From: Renibacterium sp.
GTDB lineage: Bacteria; Actinomycetota; Actinomycetes; Actinomycetales; Micrococcaceae
Assembly: GCA_017419405.1 (NCBI GenBank)
Contig: JAFOLH010000006.1
Location: 310,001-374,000, forward strand
Length of the DNA: 64,000 bases
Direction: 5' to 3'
A program made the position numbers and the translations under genes. Of this stretch, positions 7,892-16,057 are shown piece by piece. The notes under the pieces were generated by a model. That model ran no database searches. It had not been told where the DNA came from and was given only the letters and a program-made list of their open reading frames with translations. Every line of letters begins with the position of its first letter. The first letter of the stretch is position 1.

Positions 7892-8289
7892 GTTCTCCCA
7901 ATTCGATATTCACTAGTGAGCTGCGGAGCGCTGCATCAATGAAGCGCTCCGGCTTGCCGACCTCGGACCCCCGGCAAGCCACCCGTCGAATTCAGCACCT
8001 TCAGGCCGCCGACCTTCGCACTCGATGATCGACCCGTCCATGCCGATACCAAAATATTTTGATATTTAATCATTTGAATTTTAAGAACCGGAGATAACCG
8101 ATTAACTCCCTGGATGAAGGCTGTATTTTTCCCATGAACCCTGTGACCCGTCGAACCGAGTCGCACATCGATCTGGATCTTCGACGCTTTGCGATCTTGC
8201 CTACCTGAATATTCGCCAATCTATGGTTTTCGCAGAATTTTAAGGTGATACTTATGCCAATAAACCGTAGATAGTCCACAAGGAGAAGC
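7892..8289. other. Intergenic region between divergent protease and PLP-enzyme genes
   Basis: A 398-base region without a credible gene. Apart from the two hairpins near 7924-7980 it is much more AT-rich than the surroundings, especially 8049-8100 (runs such as AAAATATTTTGATATTTAA). It must contain the promoters of both divergent genes. The plus-strand gene has a good ribosome site (AAGGAG, 8279-8284). An open frame on the minus strand here (8070-8378) overlaps the start of the PLP-enzyme gene and has no protein-like features. No riboswitch fold was recognised. Confidence 0.5.
7924..7980 (-). other. Two abutting hairpins in the 5' leader of the protease gene
   Basis: Arm CGGAGCGCT (7924-7932) pairs with AGCGCTCCG (7943-7951), and directly adjoining it GGCTTGCCG (7951-7959) pairs with CGGCAAGCC (7972-7980). 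Both are perfect 9-base stems, sharing one base at the junction. They lie 33-89 bases before the minus-strand protease start, so they would fold in its mRNA leader if transcription begins upstream of 7980. Confidence 0.45.
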
Positions 8290-9453
8290 ATGTTTTCCCT
8301 CGACACCACCGCAGTCCACGCGGGCCGCGACGGACTCACCGACCAGGGCCTGCATGCGGTTCCGATCGACCTTTCCACTACCGCACCGCTCCCCTCAGTG
8401 CACGACGGCGGCTTGGCCTATGAGCACCTGGCGACCGGCGGTCCGCCTGAAGCCGGCCAGAGCACGGTCTACCAGCGGCTGTGGAATCCGACCGTGGCAC
8501 GCTTCGAAGCCGGCGTCGCGACCTTGGAAAACGCCCCCGAGTCCGTCGCCTTCGCCACCGGCATGGCGGCGCTCAGCGCGGTCCTGTTGGCCGTGGTCGC
8601 CACCGGGAAAAAGCACGTCGTCGCGGTTCGCCCGCTCTACGGCGGAAGCGACCACGTGCTCGCTTCCGGAATGTTGGGCACCGAGGTGAGCTTCGTGACG
8701 CCGGACGGCGTGGCCGGCGCGCTGCGGCAGGACACCGGCTTGGTCATCGTGGAGACTCCGGCCAATCCGAGCCTGGAATTGGTGGACGTCTCCGGGCTCG
8801 TGGCCTCCGCGGACGGTGTGCCGGTGCTGGTGGACAATACCTTCGCCAGCCCGGTCCTGCAGCAACCGCTCAATGACGGAGCCGCCATGGTGCTGCACAG
8901 CGCCACCAAATTCCTCGGCGGCCACGGCGACGCCATGGGCGGCGTGGTGGCCGCCGCCCCGCTTTGGACCAGCCGGCTGCGTCAGATCCGCGCGGTCACT
9001 GGTGGAATCCTGACCCCTTGGCCGGCCTATCTGCTGCACCGCGGGCTTGCCACCTTGCCGATCAGAGTGCGGGCGCAACAGGAAACCGCCGGGAAAATCG
9101 CCAGCTCCCTGGCCGGGCACGAACTGGTGGGCCGGGTCCGCTACCCGGGACTGCCCGAGTGCGATCCGCTCGGCCTGGTCGGCACGCAAATGGCCGGCCC
9201 AGGTTCGTTGCTCGCCTTCGAAGTAGCCTCCGCTGAGCATGCCGAGCGGATACCGGGCGCCCTCAAGCTGATCACCCATGCGGTATCGCTGGGCGGCATC
9301 GACACGCTCATCCAGCACCCCGCTGGCCTGACCCATCGACCGGTCGCAGCCGATGCCAAGCCGCAACCGAACTTGCTCCGGCTTTCCGTCGGCCTGGAAA
9401 GCGCCGACGACATCGTCGCGGATCTGCAGCAAGCGATTGAGGCAACCCGCTAG
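8290..9453 (+). CDS. Cys/Met-metabolism PLP-dependent enzyme (cystathionine gamma-synthase / methionine gamma-lyase family)
   Basis: A 387-residue fold-type I PLP enzyme of the trans-sulfuration family. Key motifs: YQRLWNPTVARFE, the phosphate-cup ATGMAALSAVL, the PLP-stacking RPLYGGS, ETPANPSLELVD, VDNTFASPVLQQPL, and the Schiff-base lysine in HSATKFLGGHGD (Lys207). The C-terminal SLGGIDTLIQHPAGLTH segment is also typical. It could be cystathionine gamma-synthase (methionine synthesis) or a gamma-lyase. The absence of other sulfur genes nearby leaves this open. It is transcribed alone from an AT-rich intergenic region, with RBS AAGGAG before ATG. Confidence 0.88.
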   Translation: MFSLDTTAVHAGRDGLTDQGLHAVPIDLSTTAPLPSVHDGGLAYEHLATGGPPEAGQSTVYQRLWNPTVARFEAGVATLENAPESVAFATGMAALSAVLLAVVATGKKHVVAVRPLYGGSDHVLASGMLGTEVSFVTPDGVAGALRQDTGLVIVETPANPSLELVDVSGLVASADGVPVLVDNTFASPVLQQPLNDGAAMVLHSATKFLGGHGDAMGGVVAAAPLWTSRLRQIRAVTGGILTPWPAYLLHRGLATLPIRVRAQQETAGKIASSLAGHELVGRVRYPGLPECDPLGLVGTQMAGPGSLLAFEVASAEHAERIPGALKLITHAVSLGGIDTLIQHPAGLTHRPVAADAKPQPNLLRLSVGLESADDIVADLQQAIEATR

Positions 9454-9499
9454 CCGGATCGGACGGCTCGGACCGGGCCGGCCCCGGCTCGTTGCCGGC

Positions 9500-10474
9500 T
9501 CAAGCGCGCACCGACAGCACCACCTTCCCCAGGATCCCGCCCCCACCCACCTGCCGCACCGCCTGCGCGGCCTCGGCCAGCGAATAGCTCTTCGCCACCA
9601 CCGGCGTCACCGAGCCTGCCTCGATCAGCCGGGAAAGCGCGGCCAGCCCTTCCGGGTTCGTGAAGGCCATCAGCCCTTTCAACCGCTGCCGCACAAAAGG
9701 CGAAAGCAGCAATGCCCGGAGCGTCCGGCCCAACGGGCCGAAGAGCCGTCCGCCGGTTTCCGAACCGACGATCACCAAGGTTCCACTGCTGGTCAGCAGC
9801 CGCCGGAGCCGACGCAGCGGACGGCCGCCGGCAATGTCCAGAATCAGGTGGTACTTCCGCTCCGGCGCCAAGGGGGCTTTTGCATAGTCGATCACTGCAT
9901 CGGCACCGAGCGAACGCACGAACTCCACGCCCCGGCTGCTGCAGACCGCAGTGACTTCGGCACCCATCGCGTGCGCGATCTGCACCGCGAATGCGCCTAC
10001 CCCTCCGGAGGCGCCGACGACCAGCACGGCTTGGCCGGCTTGCAAGCCGCCTACCGTGCGCAACGCGGCCAGAGCAGTGATCGCCGACGTCGGCGCGGCA
10101 GCCGCCTGCTCGAAGCTCAGCACGGCAGGCTTCACGATGAAGGAGCTCGCCGGCCCGCAGGCATATTCGGCATACGCGCCGCTGCAGGAGCCGAAAACCT
10201 GATCGCCGACGGCGAAGCCGGTGACCGCGGAGCCGATGGCAACGACGGTTCCCGCGACGTCGCGCCCGGCCGTCGGCACCCGCGGTCGACGGAAACCGTA
10301 TCCGGACAGTCGGAGCAAGTACGGCAAGCCAGTGGTCAGATGCCAGGTGCCGCGGTCGACTCCGGCGGCGTGGACCTCGATCAGCACTTGGTCATCGGAG
10401 ACCTCGGGCACCGGGAGGTCAACCAGCTGCAAGACTTCGGGCGGACCATAACGGTCTTGGATGACCGCTTTCAT
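9500..10474 (-). CDS. Zinc-independent NAD(P)-dependent alcohol dehydrogenase / quinone oxidoreductase
   Basis: A 324-residue medium-chain dehydrogenase/reductase of the quinone-oxidoreductase branch. The N-terminal catalytic domain begins MKAVIQDRYGPPEVLQLVDLP and has GRDVAGTVVAIG. The nucleotide-binding fold is VLVVGASGGVGAFAVQIAHAMGA, followed by AVIDY. It ends in GGGILGKVVL, which is characteristic of these proteins. The zinc ligands of classical alcohol dehydrogenases are missing. The open frame runs further upstream, but ATG at 10474 matches the family start and overlaps the stop of the XRE regulator (ATGA). It is thus the third gene of the membrane protein/XRE/reductase operon. The likely role is NADPH-dependent reduction of quinones or enones. 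Confidence 0.87.
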   Translation of the reverse strand: MKAVIQDRYGPPEVLQLVDLPVPEVSDDQVLIEVHAAGVDRGTWHLTTGLPYLLRLSGYGFRRPRVPTAGRDVAGTVVAIGSAVTGFAVGDQVFGSCSGAYAEYACGPASSFIVKPAVLSFEQAAAAPTSAITALAALRTVGGLQAGQAVLVVGASGGVGAFAVQIAHAMGAEVTAVCSSRGVEFVRSLGADAVIDYAKAPLAPERKYHLILDIAGGRPLRRLRRLLTSSGTLVIVGSETGGRLFGPLGRTLRALLLSPFVRQRLKGLMAFTNPEGLAALSRLIEAGSVTPVVAKSYSLAEAAQAVRQVGGGGILGKVVLSVRA

Positions 10475-10704
10475 GATGCACCCCCGGATGATTCCGGATA
10501 ATGGAAGACCTCGTCCAACGGGACGCCGAAGACCCGGGCGATTTGGAAGGCGACTTCCAAGGAGGGCGAATAGCGGCCCTGTTCGATCGCAATCACGGTT
10601 TGCCGGGTCAGCTCGATGCGTTCCGCGAGCTGCGCCTGGGTCATCTCGCCGTGCGCAAAACGCAGCTGCCGGATCGAGTTGCTGACCCGAGTCGGTTTCA
10701 CCAT
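10471..10704 (-). CDS. XRE/Cro-type small helix-turn-helix regulator
   Basis: A 77-residue protein that is almost entirely one Cro/CI helix-turn-helix: SIRQLRFAHGEMTQAQLAERIELTRQTVIAIEQGRYSPSLEVAFQIARVFGVPLDEVF. It ends in the FHYPE-like tail seen in the YozG/transmembrane-partner group. The ATG at 10704 overlaps the end of the upstream membrane-protein gene by 7 bases, and its TGA overlaps the ATG of the reductase gene. Small XRE proteins co-encoded with a four-helix membrane protein are a common actinobacterial and Firmicute pair. The perfect inverted repeat at 11139-11202 in front of the operon is the obvious candidate operator. Confidence 0.88.
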   Translation of the reverse strand: MVKPTRVSNSIRQLRFAHGEMTQAQLAERIELTRQTVIAIEQGRYSPSLEVAFQIARVFGVPLDEVFHYPESSGGAS

Positions 10705-11126
10705 TTTTGGAACCCCCTGCGGTACCCCACGATTTTGGCGATCGAACCGAGCACGGCGGACAGCGCGAAACACAGATACAAGAGGTTCGCAATCCAGAAG
10801 TAGCCGAGTTCGAAGATCGCCAGAAGCAGTGCCCCGACTCCGCCGATCACCAGGAACGCCTGGCCTACAGATTCGCCGAATCTGCCGATTTCGCGGTCCC
10901 GGGAGTCCTTCCGCCTGCTTTTTTCCGCAGCGGCCAACGAAGTCGCCAGGTCGAGCAGGATCGAGAGCGCGATCGCCCCCGCGATGGTCCAGAGCATGGC
11001 CGGAACGTAATCGACGTCGACCAGCGGTTGCCCCTGGGCTTGGACCAGCACCAGGACCAAGTAGCCGCAATAACCGAGCGCAGCAAGAATCCCGATGATC
11101 CAGGAGCGCTTCTCTTCGGTTGCCAT
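10698..11126 (-). CDS. Four-helix membrane protein paired with the XRE regulator
   Basis: A 142-residue integral membrane protein with about four hydrophobic helices: residues ~9-29, 43-62, 88-105 and 108-130. A charged cytosolic loop (EKSRRKDSRDREIGRFGE) lies between the second and third. It is the first gene of the operon. Its stop lies inside the start of the XRE gene, so the two are translationally coupled. In similar two-gene modules the membrane protein is thought to sense membrane state or to sequester the regulator; that is inference here. RBS GGAGG stands six bases before ATG. Confidence 0.8.
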   Translation of the reverse strand: MATEEKRSWIIGILAALGYCGYLVLVLVQAQGQPLVDVDYVPAMLWTIAGAIALSILLDLATSLAAAEKSRRKDSRDREIGRFGESVGQAFLVIGGVGALLLAIFELGYFWIANLLYLCFALSAVLGSIAKIVGYRRGFQKW

Positions 11127-11138
11127 GATGCCTCCGAT

Positions 11139-11202
11139 TGTAAAAAATAGTTGACATCTTAAAAGTAAAGAACAACATACTTTAAGTCAACTATTTTTTA
11201 CA
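11139..11202. promoter_or_regulatory. Perfect 17-bp inverted repeat: candidate operator/promoter of the XRE operon
   Basis: TGTAAAAAATAGTTGAC (11139-11155) is repeated exactly in inverse form at 11186-11202, with a 30-base spacer. The inner flanks continue the dyad imperfectly (CTTAAAAGTA against TACTTTAAG). On the minus strand the right arm contributes TTGACT as a -35 element, with TACTTT 17 bases on as a -10, and RBS GGAGG and ATG follow. It therefore looks like two regulator sites covering the promoter and start region of the operon. Confidence 0.7.
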
Positions 11203-11255
11203 TTGCGTGCGACCCGGAACAGCTCACCGGCACTGCCGGATCTTCTGGGAGGAAC

Positions 11256-11684
11256 TCAGGACGCAGTGTCGATCCGGCCGAGGTTGTCGATGATCTGGCC
11301 CAGGAACTCGCGGAGTCCGCCTTCGTCCAGGCCGGTGTTCTCCAACAGGCCCTTTTCCATCTGCTGGGCGAGGCCGAGCACCCGCAGCCCCTCTTCGGTG
11401 ACCGAAACCAATTGGCTGCGCCGGTCCTCAGTGCTGCGCACCCGCTGCACGTGCCCCCGCGACTCGAGCCGACTGAGTGTTTTGCCCATGGTCTGCGCTT
11501 GGACTCTGACCCACGACGCGAGTTCGGCTTGGGACATGCTCCCCTTGGCGACCAAGACGTCGAGCGCAATCACTCCGGCGTGGGTGACCCCGATGGCGGC
11601 AAGTCTTTCGTTCCAATCGTGCTCGACCAGCCGGGCGGCCGTGGTGAGCAGACGTCCAGTCGGCCACTGGTCCATGTCTGGCAT
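11256..11684 (-). CDS. MarR-family transcriptional regulator
   Basis: A winged-helix regulator of 142 residues from ATG 11684 (MPDMDQWPTGRLL). The frame is open to a GTG at 11753, which would add 23 residues unlike the family. DNA-binding elements are SMSQAELASWVRVQAQTMGKTLSRLESRGHVQRVRS and the wing TEDRRSQLVSVTEEG. A TATACT hexamer ends six bases before the ATG, so the transcript may be nearly leaderless, which favours the shorter start. It is divergent from bcp, 115 bases apart, and may regulate that peroxidase in response to oxidants (inference). Confidence 0.83.
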   Translation of the reverse strand: MPDMDQWPTGRLLTTAARLVEHDWNERLAAIGVTHAGVIALDVLVAKGSMSQAELASWVRVQAQTMGKTLSRLESRGHVQRVRSTEDRRSQLVSVTEEGLRVLGLAQQMEKGLLENTGLDEGGLREFLGQIIDNLGRIDTAS

Positions 11685-11799
11685 GAGGTTAGTATAGCTT
11701 CCCCATTTGACAGCCTGATCGGCAATACGATAAGGGTGCTTATCAATTTTCACCGCGATATGCTGAATCCTGAATCATTCCCGGATCCAGGAGTTCACC

Positions 11800-12273
11800 A
11801 TGACTGAAAACCGTCTCACCCCCGGCAGCAAGGCGCCGGACTTCAGCCTCGCCGATGCGCAGGAAAAGTCGGTTTCGCTCAAGGACTTCGCCGGGAAAAA
11901 GGTCGTTGTCTACTTCTACCCGGCAGCCTCGACGCCAGGATGCACCAAAGAAGCCTGCGATTTCCGGGACAACCTGAATTCGCTCGCCACTGCCGGCTAC
12001 GCGGTGGTCGGCATCTCACCGGACAAGCCAGCAGCATTGGCGAAGTTCAGCAGCAAAGAATCCCTGAACTTCCCGCTGCTCTCCGACCCGGACCACGCGG
12101 TCGCCGAAGCCTACGGGGCCTGGGGTGAAAAGAAAAACTACGGCCGTACCTACGAAGGCTTGATCCGGTCGACCTTCGTGCTCGACGGTTCCGGCGTCGT
12201 CGAACTGGCCCAATACAACGTCCGGGCCACCGGCCACGTGGCCAAATTGCGCCGCGATCTCGGGCTAGACTAG
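11800..12273 (+). CDS. bcp: Thiol peroxidase of the Bcp/PrxQ (peroxiredoxin) family
   Basis: A 157-residue 2-Cys peroxiredoxin that reduces hydrogen and organic hydroperoxides with thioredoxin. The peroxidatic cysteine is Cys48 in the PxxxTxxC motif (PAASTPGC). The resolving cysteine is five residues on (Cys53 in CTKEACDFRD), the hallmark of the atypical Bcp/PrxQ type. Length and the GIRSTFVLDG-like segment (LIRSTFVLDGSG) match the family. RBS CAGGAG precedes ATG. It is divergent from a MarR regulator and is followed by a UUCG-loop hairpin and tRNA-Leu. Confidence 0.93.
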   Translation: MTENRLTPGSKAPDFSLADAQEKSVSLKDFAGKKVVVYFYPAASTPGCTKEACDFRDNLNSLATAGYAVVGISPDKPAALAKFSSKESLNFPLLSDPDHAVAEAYGAWGEKKNYGRTYEGLIRSTFVLDGSGVVELAQYNVRATGHVAKLRRDLGLD

Positions 12274-12278
12274 TTGGC

Positions 12279-12294
12279 GGCCGGTTCGCCGGCC
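12279..12294 (+). terminator. UUCG-tetraloop hairpin after bcp
   Basis: GGCCGG (12279-12284), loop TTCG, CCGGCC (12289-12294) directly after the bcp stop and just before tRNA-Leu. It is a stable GC hairpin that may end or process the bcp transcript. There is no T-tract. Confidence 0.4.
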
Positions 12295-12297
12295 AGC

Positions 12298-12379
12298 GCG
12301 CGAGTGGTGAAATTGGTATACACGCCAGATTTAGGTTCTGGTGTCTTCGGACGTGCGGGTTCGAGTCCCGCCTCGCGCA
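12298..12379 (+). tRNA. tRNA-Leu (anticodon UAG)
   Basis: The cloverleaf is complete. The acceptor stem GCGCGAG pairs with CTCGCGC. The D-arm contains the Leu-type GGTATAC segment. The anticodon stem CCAGA/TCTGG encloses TTTAGGT, giving anticodon TAG. A long variable arm (GTCTTCGGAC) marks a class II tRNA, and the T-arm is GCGGGTTCGAGTCCCGC. The discriminator is A at 12379 and CCA is not encoded. It reads CUA/CUN leucine codons. Confidence 0.96.
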
Positions 12380-12406
12380 CCCGCTCCCATCGGCCGTGAG
12401 GACCAG

Positions 12407-13210
12407 ATGCCTGAATCCGAGCCCTCAGCGACCTCCGCGCGCTTTGCGGTCAGCGACATCCACGGCCATCCGGAGGAGTTCCGTTCCGCGCTGCAGCGAA
12501 AGCACCTCGTCGATGCCTCCGGCCGCTGGACCGGGGGCACGGCGCAGCTGTGCTGCTTGGGCGACTACTTCGATCGCGGCACGGACGGGATCGCGGTCAT
12601 CGAGCTCCTGATCCGGCTGCAGCAGGAAGCCGCCGATGCCGGCGGCAGCGTCACCGCGCTGCTGGGCAACCACGAGGTCCTGGCGTTGGGCATGCACCGT
12701 TTCGGTAGGCAGAGCATCGCCACTGCCCACGGTCCGCGCTCTTTCGAAGCCTCGTGGACCCGTAACCAAGGCCAGGCCTCGGACCAGGCCCGATTGACCG
12801 ACCAGCACCTCGATTGGCTCCAGCGGCTGCCCGCGATGGCGAAATCCGGTTCGGACATCTTGTTGCATTCGGATATTTCCGGTTATCAGGAATGGGGCCG
12901 CGATCCGCACCAAGTGAACGCCCAAGTCGGCGTGCGCTTGCGCAGCGCTTCCGCAGAGACGCTCTGGGGCCTGTGGTCCGATCTGACCCGACGGCGGCAG
13001 TTCCGCGGCCCGGCCGGCAGCCGCACGGCGAACGGCTTCCTGGCGCACTTCGACGGCGATCGCATCGTGCACGGGCACAGCGTGATCGGCGAGGCCGATG
13101 GCCGTCCGGCAATGCAGAACACCAGGGCCGAAAGCTATGCCGGGGGCCGGGTCCTGGCCATCGATGCCGGCCTGTCCGCCGGCGGGCCCTGTCTGATCGT
13201 GGAGCTCTGA
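12407..13210 (+). CDS. Calcineurin-like metallophosphoesterase (Ser/Thr phosphatase type)
   Basis: A 267-residue dinuclear-metal phosphoesterase with the ordered motifs VSDIHGHPEEF (D-x-H), LGDYFDRGTDG (GD-x2-DRG), LLGNHEVLALG (GNHE), LLHSDISGYQEWG (H) and IVHGHSVIGEADG (GH-x-H-like). The GDxxDRG motif groups it with PPP-type phosphatases (bacterial PrpA/ApaH-like), which dephosphorylate proteins or nucleotides. ATG at 12407 is preferred over the longer open frame because the latter would begin inside the tRNA. It stands alone, convergent with the SGNH lipoprotein gene. Confidence 0.85.
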   Translation: MPESEPSATSARFAVSDIHGHPEEFRSALQRKHLVDASGRWTGGTAQLCCLGDYFDRGTDGIAVIELLIRLQQEAADAGGSVTALLGNHEVLALGMHRFGRQSIATAHGPRSFEASWTRNQGQASDQARLTDQHLDWLQRLPAMAKSGSDILLHSDISGYQEWGRDPHQVNAQVGVRLRSASAETLWGLWSDLTRRRQFRGPAGSRTANGFLAHFDGDRIVHGHSVIGEADGRPAMQNTRAESYAGGRVLAIDAGLSAGGPCLIVEL

Positions 13211-13258
13211 GCCGGGCGGCCGGATCCCGGACCCGGTGAATCCCGAGACCGCAGCCGG

Positions 13259-14071
13259 CTACGGCGTGGGAACCGCCACACCGAGCAGCGGAGCCACAAT
13301 GGTTTCGAATTTCTGCGACAGATAAACGTGCCCGGCGACACTGGGGTGATCGCCGTCGGGGCCGATCAGGTCTTCCCGGTCGCCCATGATCCACTGCTCC
13401 TGGATCGGATCGACGAACGCCGCGCCCGCGGATTCGGCACCCTGGGCGATCTGGTCCCGAATCGCGGTCAAATCCGGGTCCACATCCGGATCATAGGATG
13501 CCGGACCGACGAAGACCACTTTCGCCTCCGGAGCGAGCTCCCGGACCGCGGCGCTGATCGCCTCGACTTTTGAGCTGATCTGCGCCACATCTTCGCCGAT
13601 GTCGTTCTCCGAACCGTAGACCAGCACCACATCCGCGTCGGGCGGAACCGACGACCGGGCTTGTTCCTCGAAGGTCATCCCTTCACCACCCGGGACCAGG
13701 TAGCCCGCACCGTTTTCCGCGGCGTTGACCACGGTCACCGGAAAGCCCGCCCGGTCAAAATCCTGCATCAGCAGGTTCGGCCAGGAATCCTCGACCGAGG
13801 TCTGGTACCCGGTGCTGATCGAGTCGCCGATCACCACCACTACGGCCCCTTCGGTGGCACTGTATCCGGCTGTGCCGACCTGTGCGGGCGCGGCCGGGTT
13901 TGCAGTCCGGTTGTCGGGGGTGAGCGTGATCGCCCCGGTTTCCGGCGAACTCGCGCCGAGAAACGCCAACCCGCAACCGCTCAGGAGTAAAGTCATCCCC
14001 GCAATCATCGCGAAAACCGGCGCGCTCCAGAGGAGTCGCACCCGCCTCTGCCGACGTCGCGTCCAAGTCAT
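13259..14071 (-). CDS. SGNH/GDSL-type esterase lipoprotein
   Basis: A 270-residue extracytoplasmic hydrolase. A basic N-terminus and hydrophobic stretch end in a lipobox (LLLSGC, Cys33). The SGNH blocks follow: GDSISTGYQ (nucleophile Ser), NAAENGAGY (oxyanion Gly), YGSEND (Asn) and PDGDHPSVAGH (catalytic Asp and His). Such enzymes deacylate cell-envelope glycans or lipids outside the membrane; the substrate is unknown. The start is taken at ATG 14071. It is convergent with the phosphoesterase gene and divergent from the peptide-binding lipoprotein gene. Confidence 0.87.
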   Translation of the reverse strand: MTWTRRRQRRVRLLWSAPVFAMIAGMTLLLSGCGLAFLGASSPETGAITLTPDNRTANPAAPAQVGTAGYSATEGAVVVVIGDSISTGYQTSVEDSWPNLLMQDFDRAGFPVTVVNAAENGAGYLVPGGEGMTFEEQARSSVPPDADVVLVYGSENDIGEDVAQISSKVEAISAAVRELAPEAKVVFVGPASYDPDVDPDLTAIRDQIAQGAESAGAAFVDPIQEQWIMGDREDLIGPDGDHPSVAGHVYLSQKFETIVAPLLGVAVPTP

Positions 14072-14243
14072 TCCTCCACGCTAGCCCACCCGGGGCGGCC
14101 GGGGACAACTCCGGCCCCGTGATTCCCGCGACACAGGGCAGATTGCCAGCAAGCATCCAGGCTGAAACCAGCGCACAGCTACGACCTATCCAGCTGAATT
14201 ACACTGGTAGGAATTCAAAGACGCGAAGAAAGTTGAGAACCGA

Positions 14244-15899
14244 GTGCGACGACGATCCATGCTGCCCATCGCGGTGGCAGCCGTGCTGGCACTCGGCTTG
14301 GCCTCCTGCACCGCGCACCCCACCAATCCGACCTCGGGTTCGGCTTCGGCGTCGGCCTCGGCCAGCCCGGTGGTCTTCAATTTCGGCACCTCGGCGGACC
14401 CGCTGAGCCTGGATCCGGCACTGGCCACGGATTCCGATTCGGAACGGGTTTCCCGGCAGATTTTCGAAGGCCTGGTATCGCTCGACCCGACGACCGGCAA
14501 ACCCTCCCCGGCACTGGCCACGAGTTGGACCTCGTCGAACAACGGCTACGCGTACCAGTTCAAGCTGCGGGAAAACGTGACATTCCAGGACGGCCAGCCG
14601 TTCGATGCCGCTGCGGTCTGCACCAACTTCAACCGCTGGTTCAATTACCCGGTGCAGAGCAACCCGGCTTCGCTGCCTGCCACCTTCCGGGACGTGTTCA
14701 AAGCTTTCAGCAATGACCCGGGCAACTCGGTCTTCAAGGGCTGCACGGCAAGCGACGCTTCGACCGTGGAGATCGCGCTCTCCGTGGCCGTCACCAACTT
14801 CGTCGAAGCGCTCAGCCAACCCGGCTTCGGAATCGCCTCGCCGGCGGCCCTGACCTCGGGGACTGCCGACGTCTTGGACCAGAAAGCCGGCGCCAACCCG
14901 GTCTCCAACTTCGGCCTCAACCCGGTAGGCACCGGACCGTTCAAATTCGCCAGTTGGCAAAACGGCACCGTGACCTTGACGCAGAACCCGGACTACTGGG
15001 GCGACAAGGGCCAAATCGAAACGGTCAACTTCGTCACCTACCGGCAGTCTGCCGCGCGGTTGCAGGCATTGCTTTCCGGACGCATCGACGGTTTCGACTT
15101 CGTGACCACGGACAGTTACGACGCTTTGGTCAAGCAGGGCCTGCAGATCCTGCCGCGAGACCCGTTCTCCGTGATGTATGTCGGTTTGAACCAGCAGATC
15201 CCAGTGATGCAGGACTTGAAGGTGCGCCAGGCGGCGGCGATGGCGATCAACAAGGACGCCATCGTGAAAAGCTACTTCATCGACGGCTCGGCACCGACCA
15301 GCCAATTCATCCCGCCGAAGTTGAGCGGCTTCAACAACCAAGTGCCCGGAATCGGCTACAACCCGGAGAACGCCAAGAAGACGCTTTCCGAATCGAGTTA
15401 CCAGGGCGAGCCGCTGGAGTTCTACTACCCCTTGAACGTGACCCGGTCCTATTTGCCGGCCCCGGAAAAGATCTACGCCGAGATTGCCGCCCAGTTGACC
15501 GCAGTGGGCTTCAACATCAAGCCGGTTCCGATCGAGTGGTCGGACAATTACCTGGCCAAGGTCACCAGCCCGGGCACCCGCGCCTTCGACCTGCTCGGCA
15601 CCCAGGGCACCTACTCCGACCCGGACAACTTCGTCGGCAACCTCTTCGGCGGCCCGAACACCGAGCTCGGCTACAACGACCCGCAGCTGATCAGCAAGAT
15701 CAACCGGGCGCGGAGCCTGCCGGACGGCGCCGAGCGGGTTGCCGCATACCAGGCCATCAACAACGACATCGTCTCGACGGTTCCGGCGATTCCGATCGTG
15801 TTCCCGATCTCCGCCCTGGCGCTCTCCGCCAAAGTCACCAGCTACCCGGTCAGCCCGGTGCTGAGCGAAGTATTCAACAAGATCAAGCTCAGCAGTTGA
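14244..15899 (+). CDS. Peptide/nickel-type ABC transporter substrate-binding lipoprotein (SBP family 5)
   Basis: A 551-residue solute-binding protein. The N-terminus MRRRSMLPIAVAAVLALGLASC ends in a lipobox cysteine, followed by an Ala/Ser linker. The mature part shows the family 5 pattern: GTSADPLSLDPALATDSDSERVSRQIFEGLV, YQFKLRENVTFQDGQPFDAAAV, GTGPFKFASW and the C-terminal WSDNYLAKV region. These proteins deliver oligopeptides, or sometimes sugars or opines, to a permease. No permease or ATPase genes follow, so this is an orphan binding protein that must share a transporter encoded elsewhere. Start GTG at 14244. Confidence 0.88.
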   Translation: MRRRSMLPIAVAAVLALGLASCTAHPTNPTSGSASASASASPVVFNFGTSADPLSLDPALATDSDSERVSRQIFEGLVSLDPTTGKPSPALATSWTSSNNGYAYQFKLRENVTFQDGQPFDAAAVCTNFNRWFNYPVQSNPASLPATFRDVFKAFSNDPGNSVFKGCTASDASTVEIALSVAVTNFVEALSQPGFGIASPAALTSGTADVLDQKAGANPVSNFGLNPVGTGPFKFASWQNGTVTLTQNPDYWGDKGQIETVNFVTYRQSAARLQALLSGRIDGFDFVTTDSYDALVKQGLQILPRDPFSVMYVGLNQQIPVMQDLKVRQAAAMAINKDAIVKSYFIDGSAPTSQFIPPKLSGFNNQVPGIGYNPENAKKTLSESSYQGEPLEFYYPLNVTRSYLPAPEKIYAEIAAQLTAVGFNIKPVPIEWSDNYLAKVTSPGTRAFDLLGTQGTYSDPDNFVGNLFGGPNTELGYNDPQLISKINRARSLPDGAERVAAYQAINNDIVSTVPAIPIVFPISALALSAKVTSYPVSPVLSEVFNKIKLSS

Positions 15900-16057
15900 A
15901 CCGGCTTTCCGGAACTGGACCGCGGGCGTGATCCAAGCCTCCTGATTTAAGGAACTCACTCGCTGGGCGTTAGTCTTCTAGAGCACACGTTCCGGCTGGA
16001 ATTCGGAGCGCGAAGCAACAAATTCTCAGCCAGCACCGCAGTTTTTGGAGACGGAAC

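Noticed and set aside
8160-8289. SAM-type riboswitch before the Cys/Met PLP enzyme
   Set aside because: The expected conserved core and paired helices could not be traced in the leader. Only an ordinary ribosome site is clear.
8070-8378. A 102-codon minus-strand open frame in the AT-rich gap
   Set aside because: It overlaps the start of the well-supported PLP-enzyme gene, has no ribosome site and no recognisable protein features.
14199-15959. A 586-codon minus-strand frame opposite the peptide-binding lipoprotein
   Set aside because: It is an antisense shadow. The plus-strand frame has a signal peptide, lipobox and family motifs, and this one has none.
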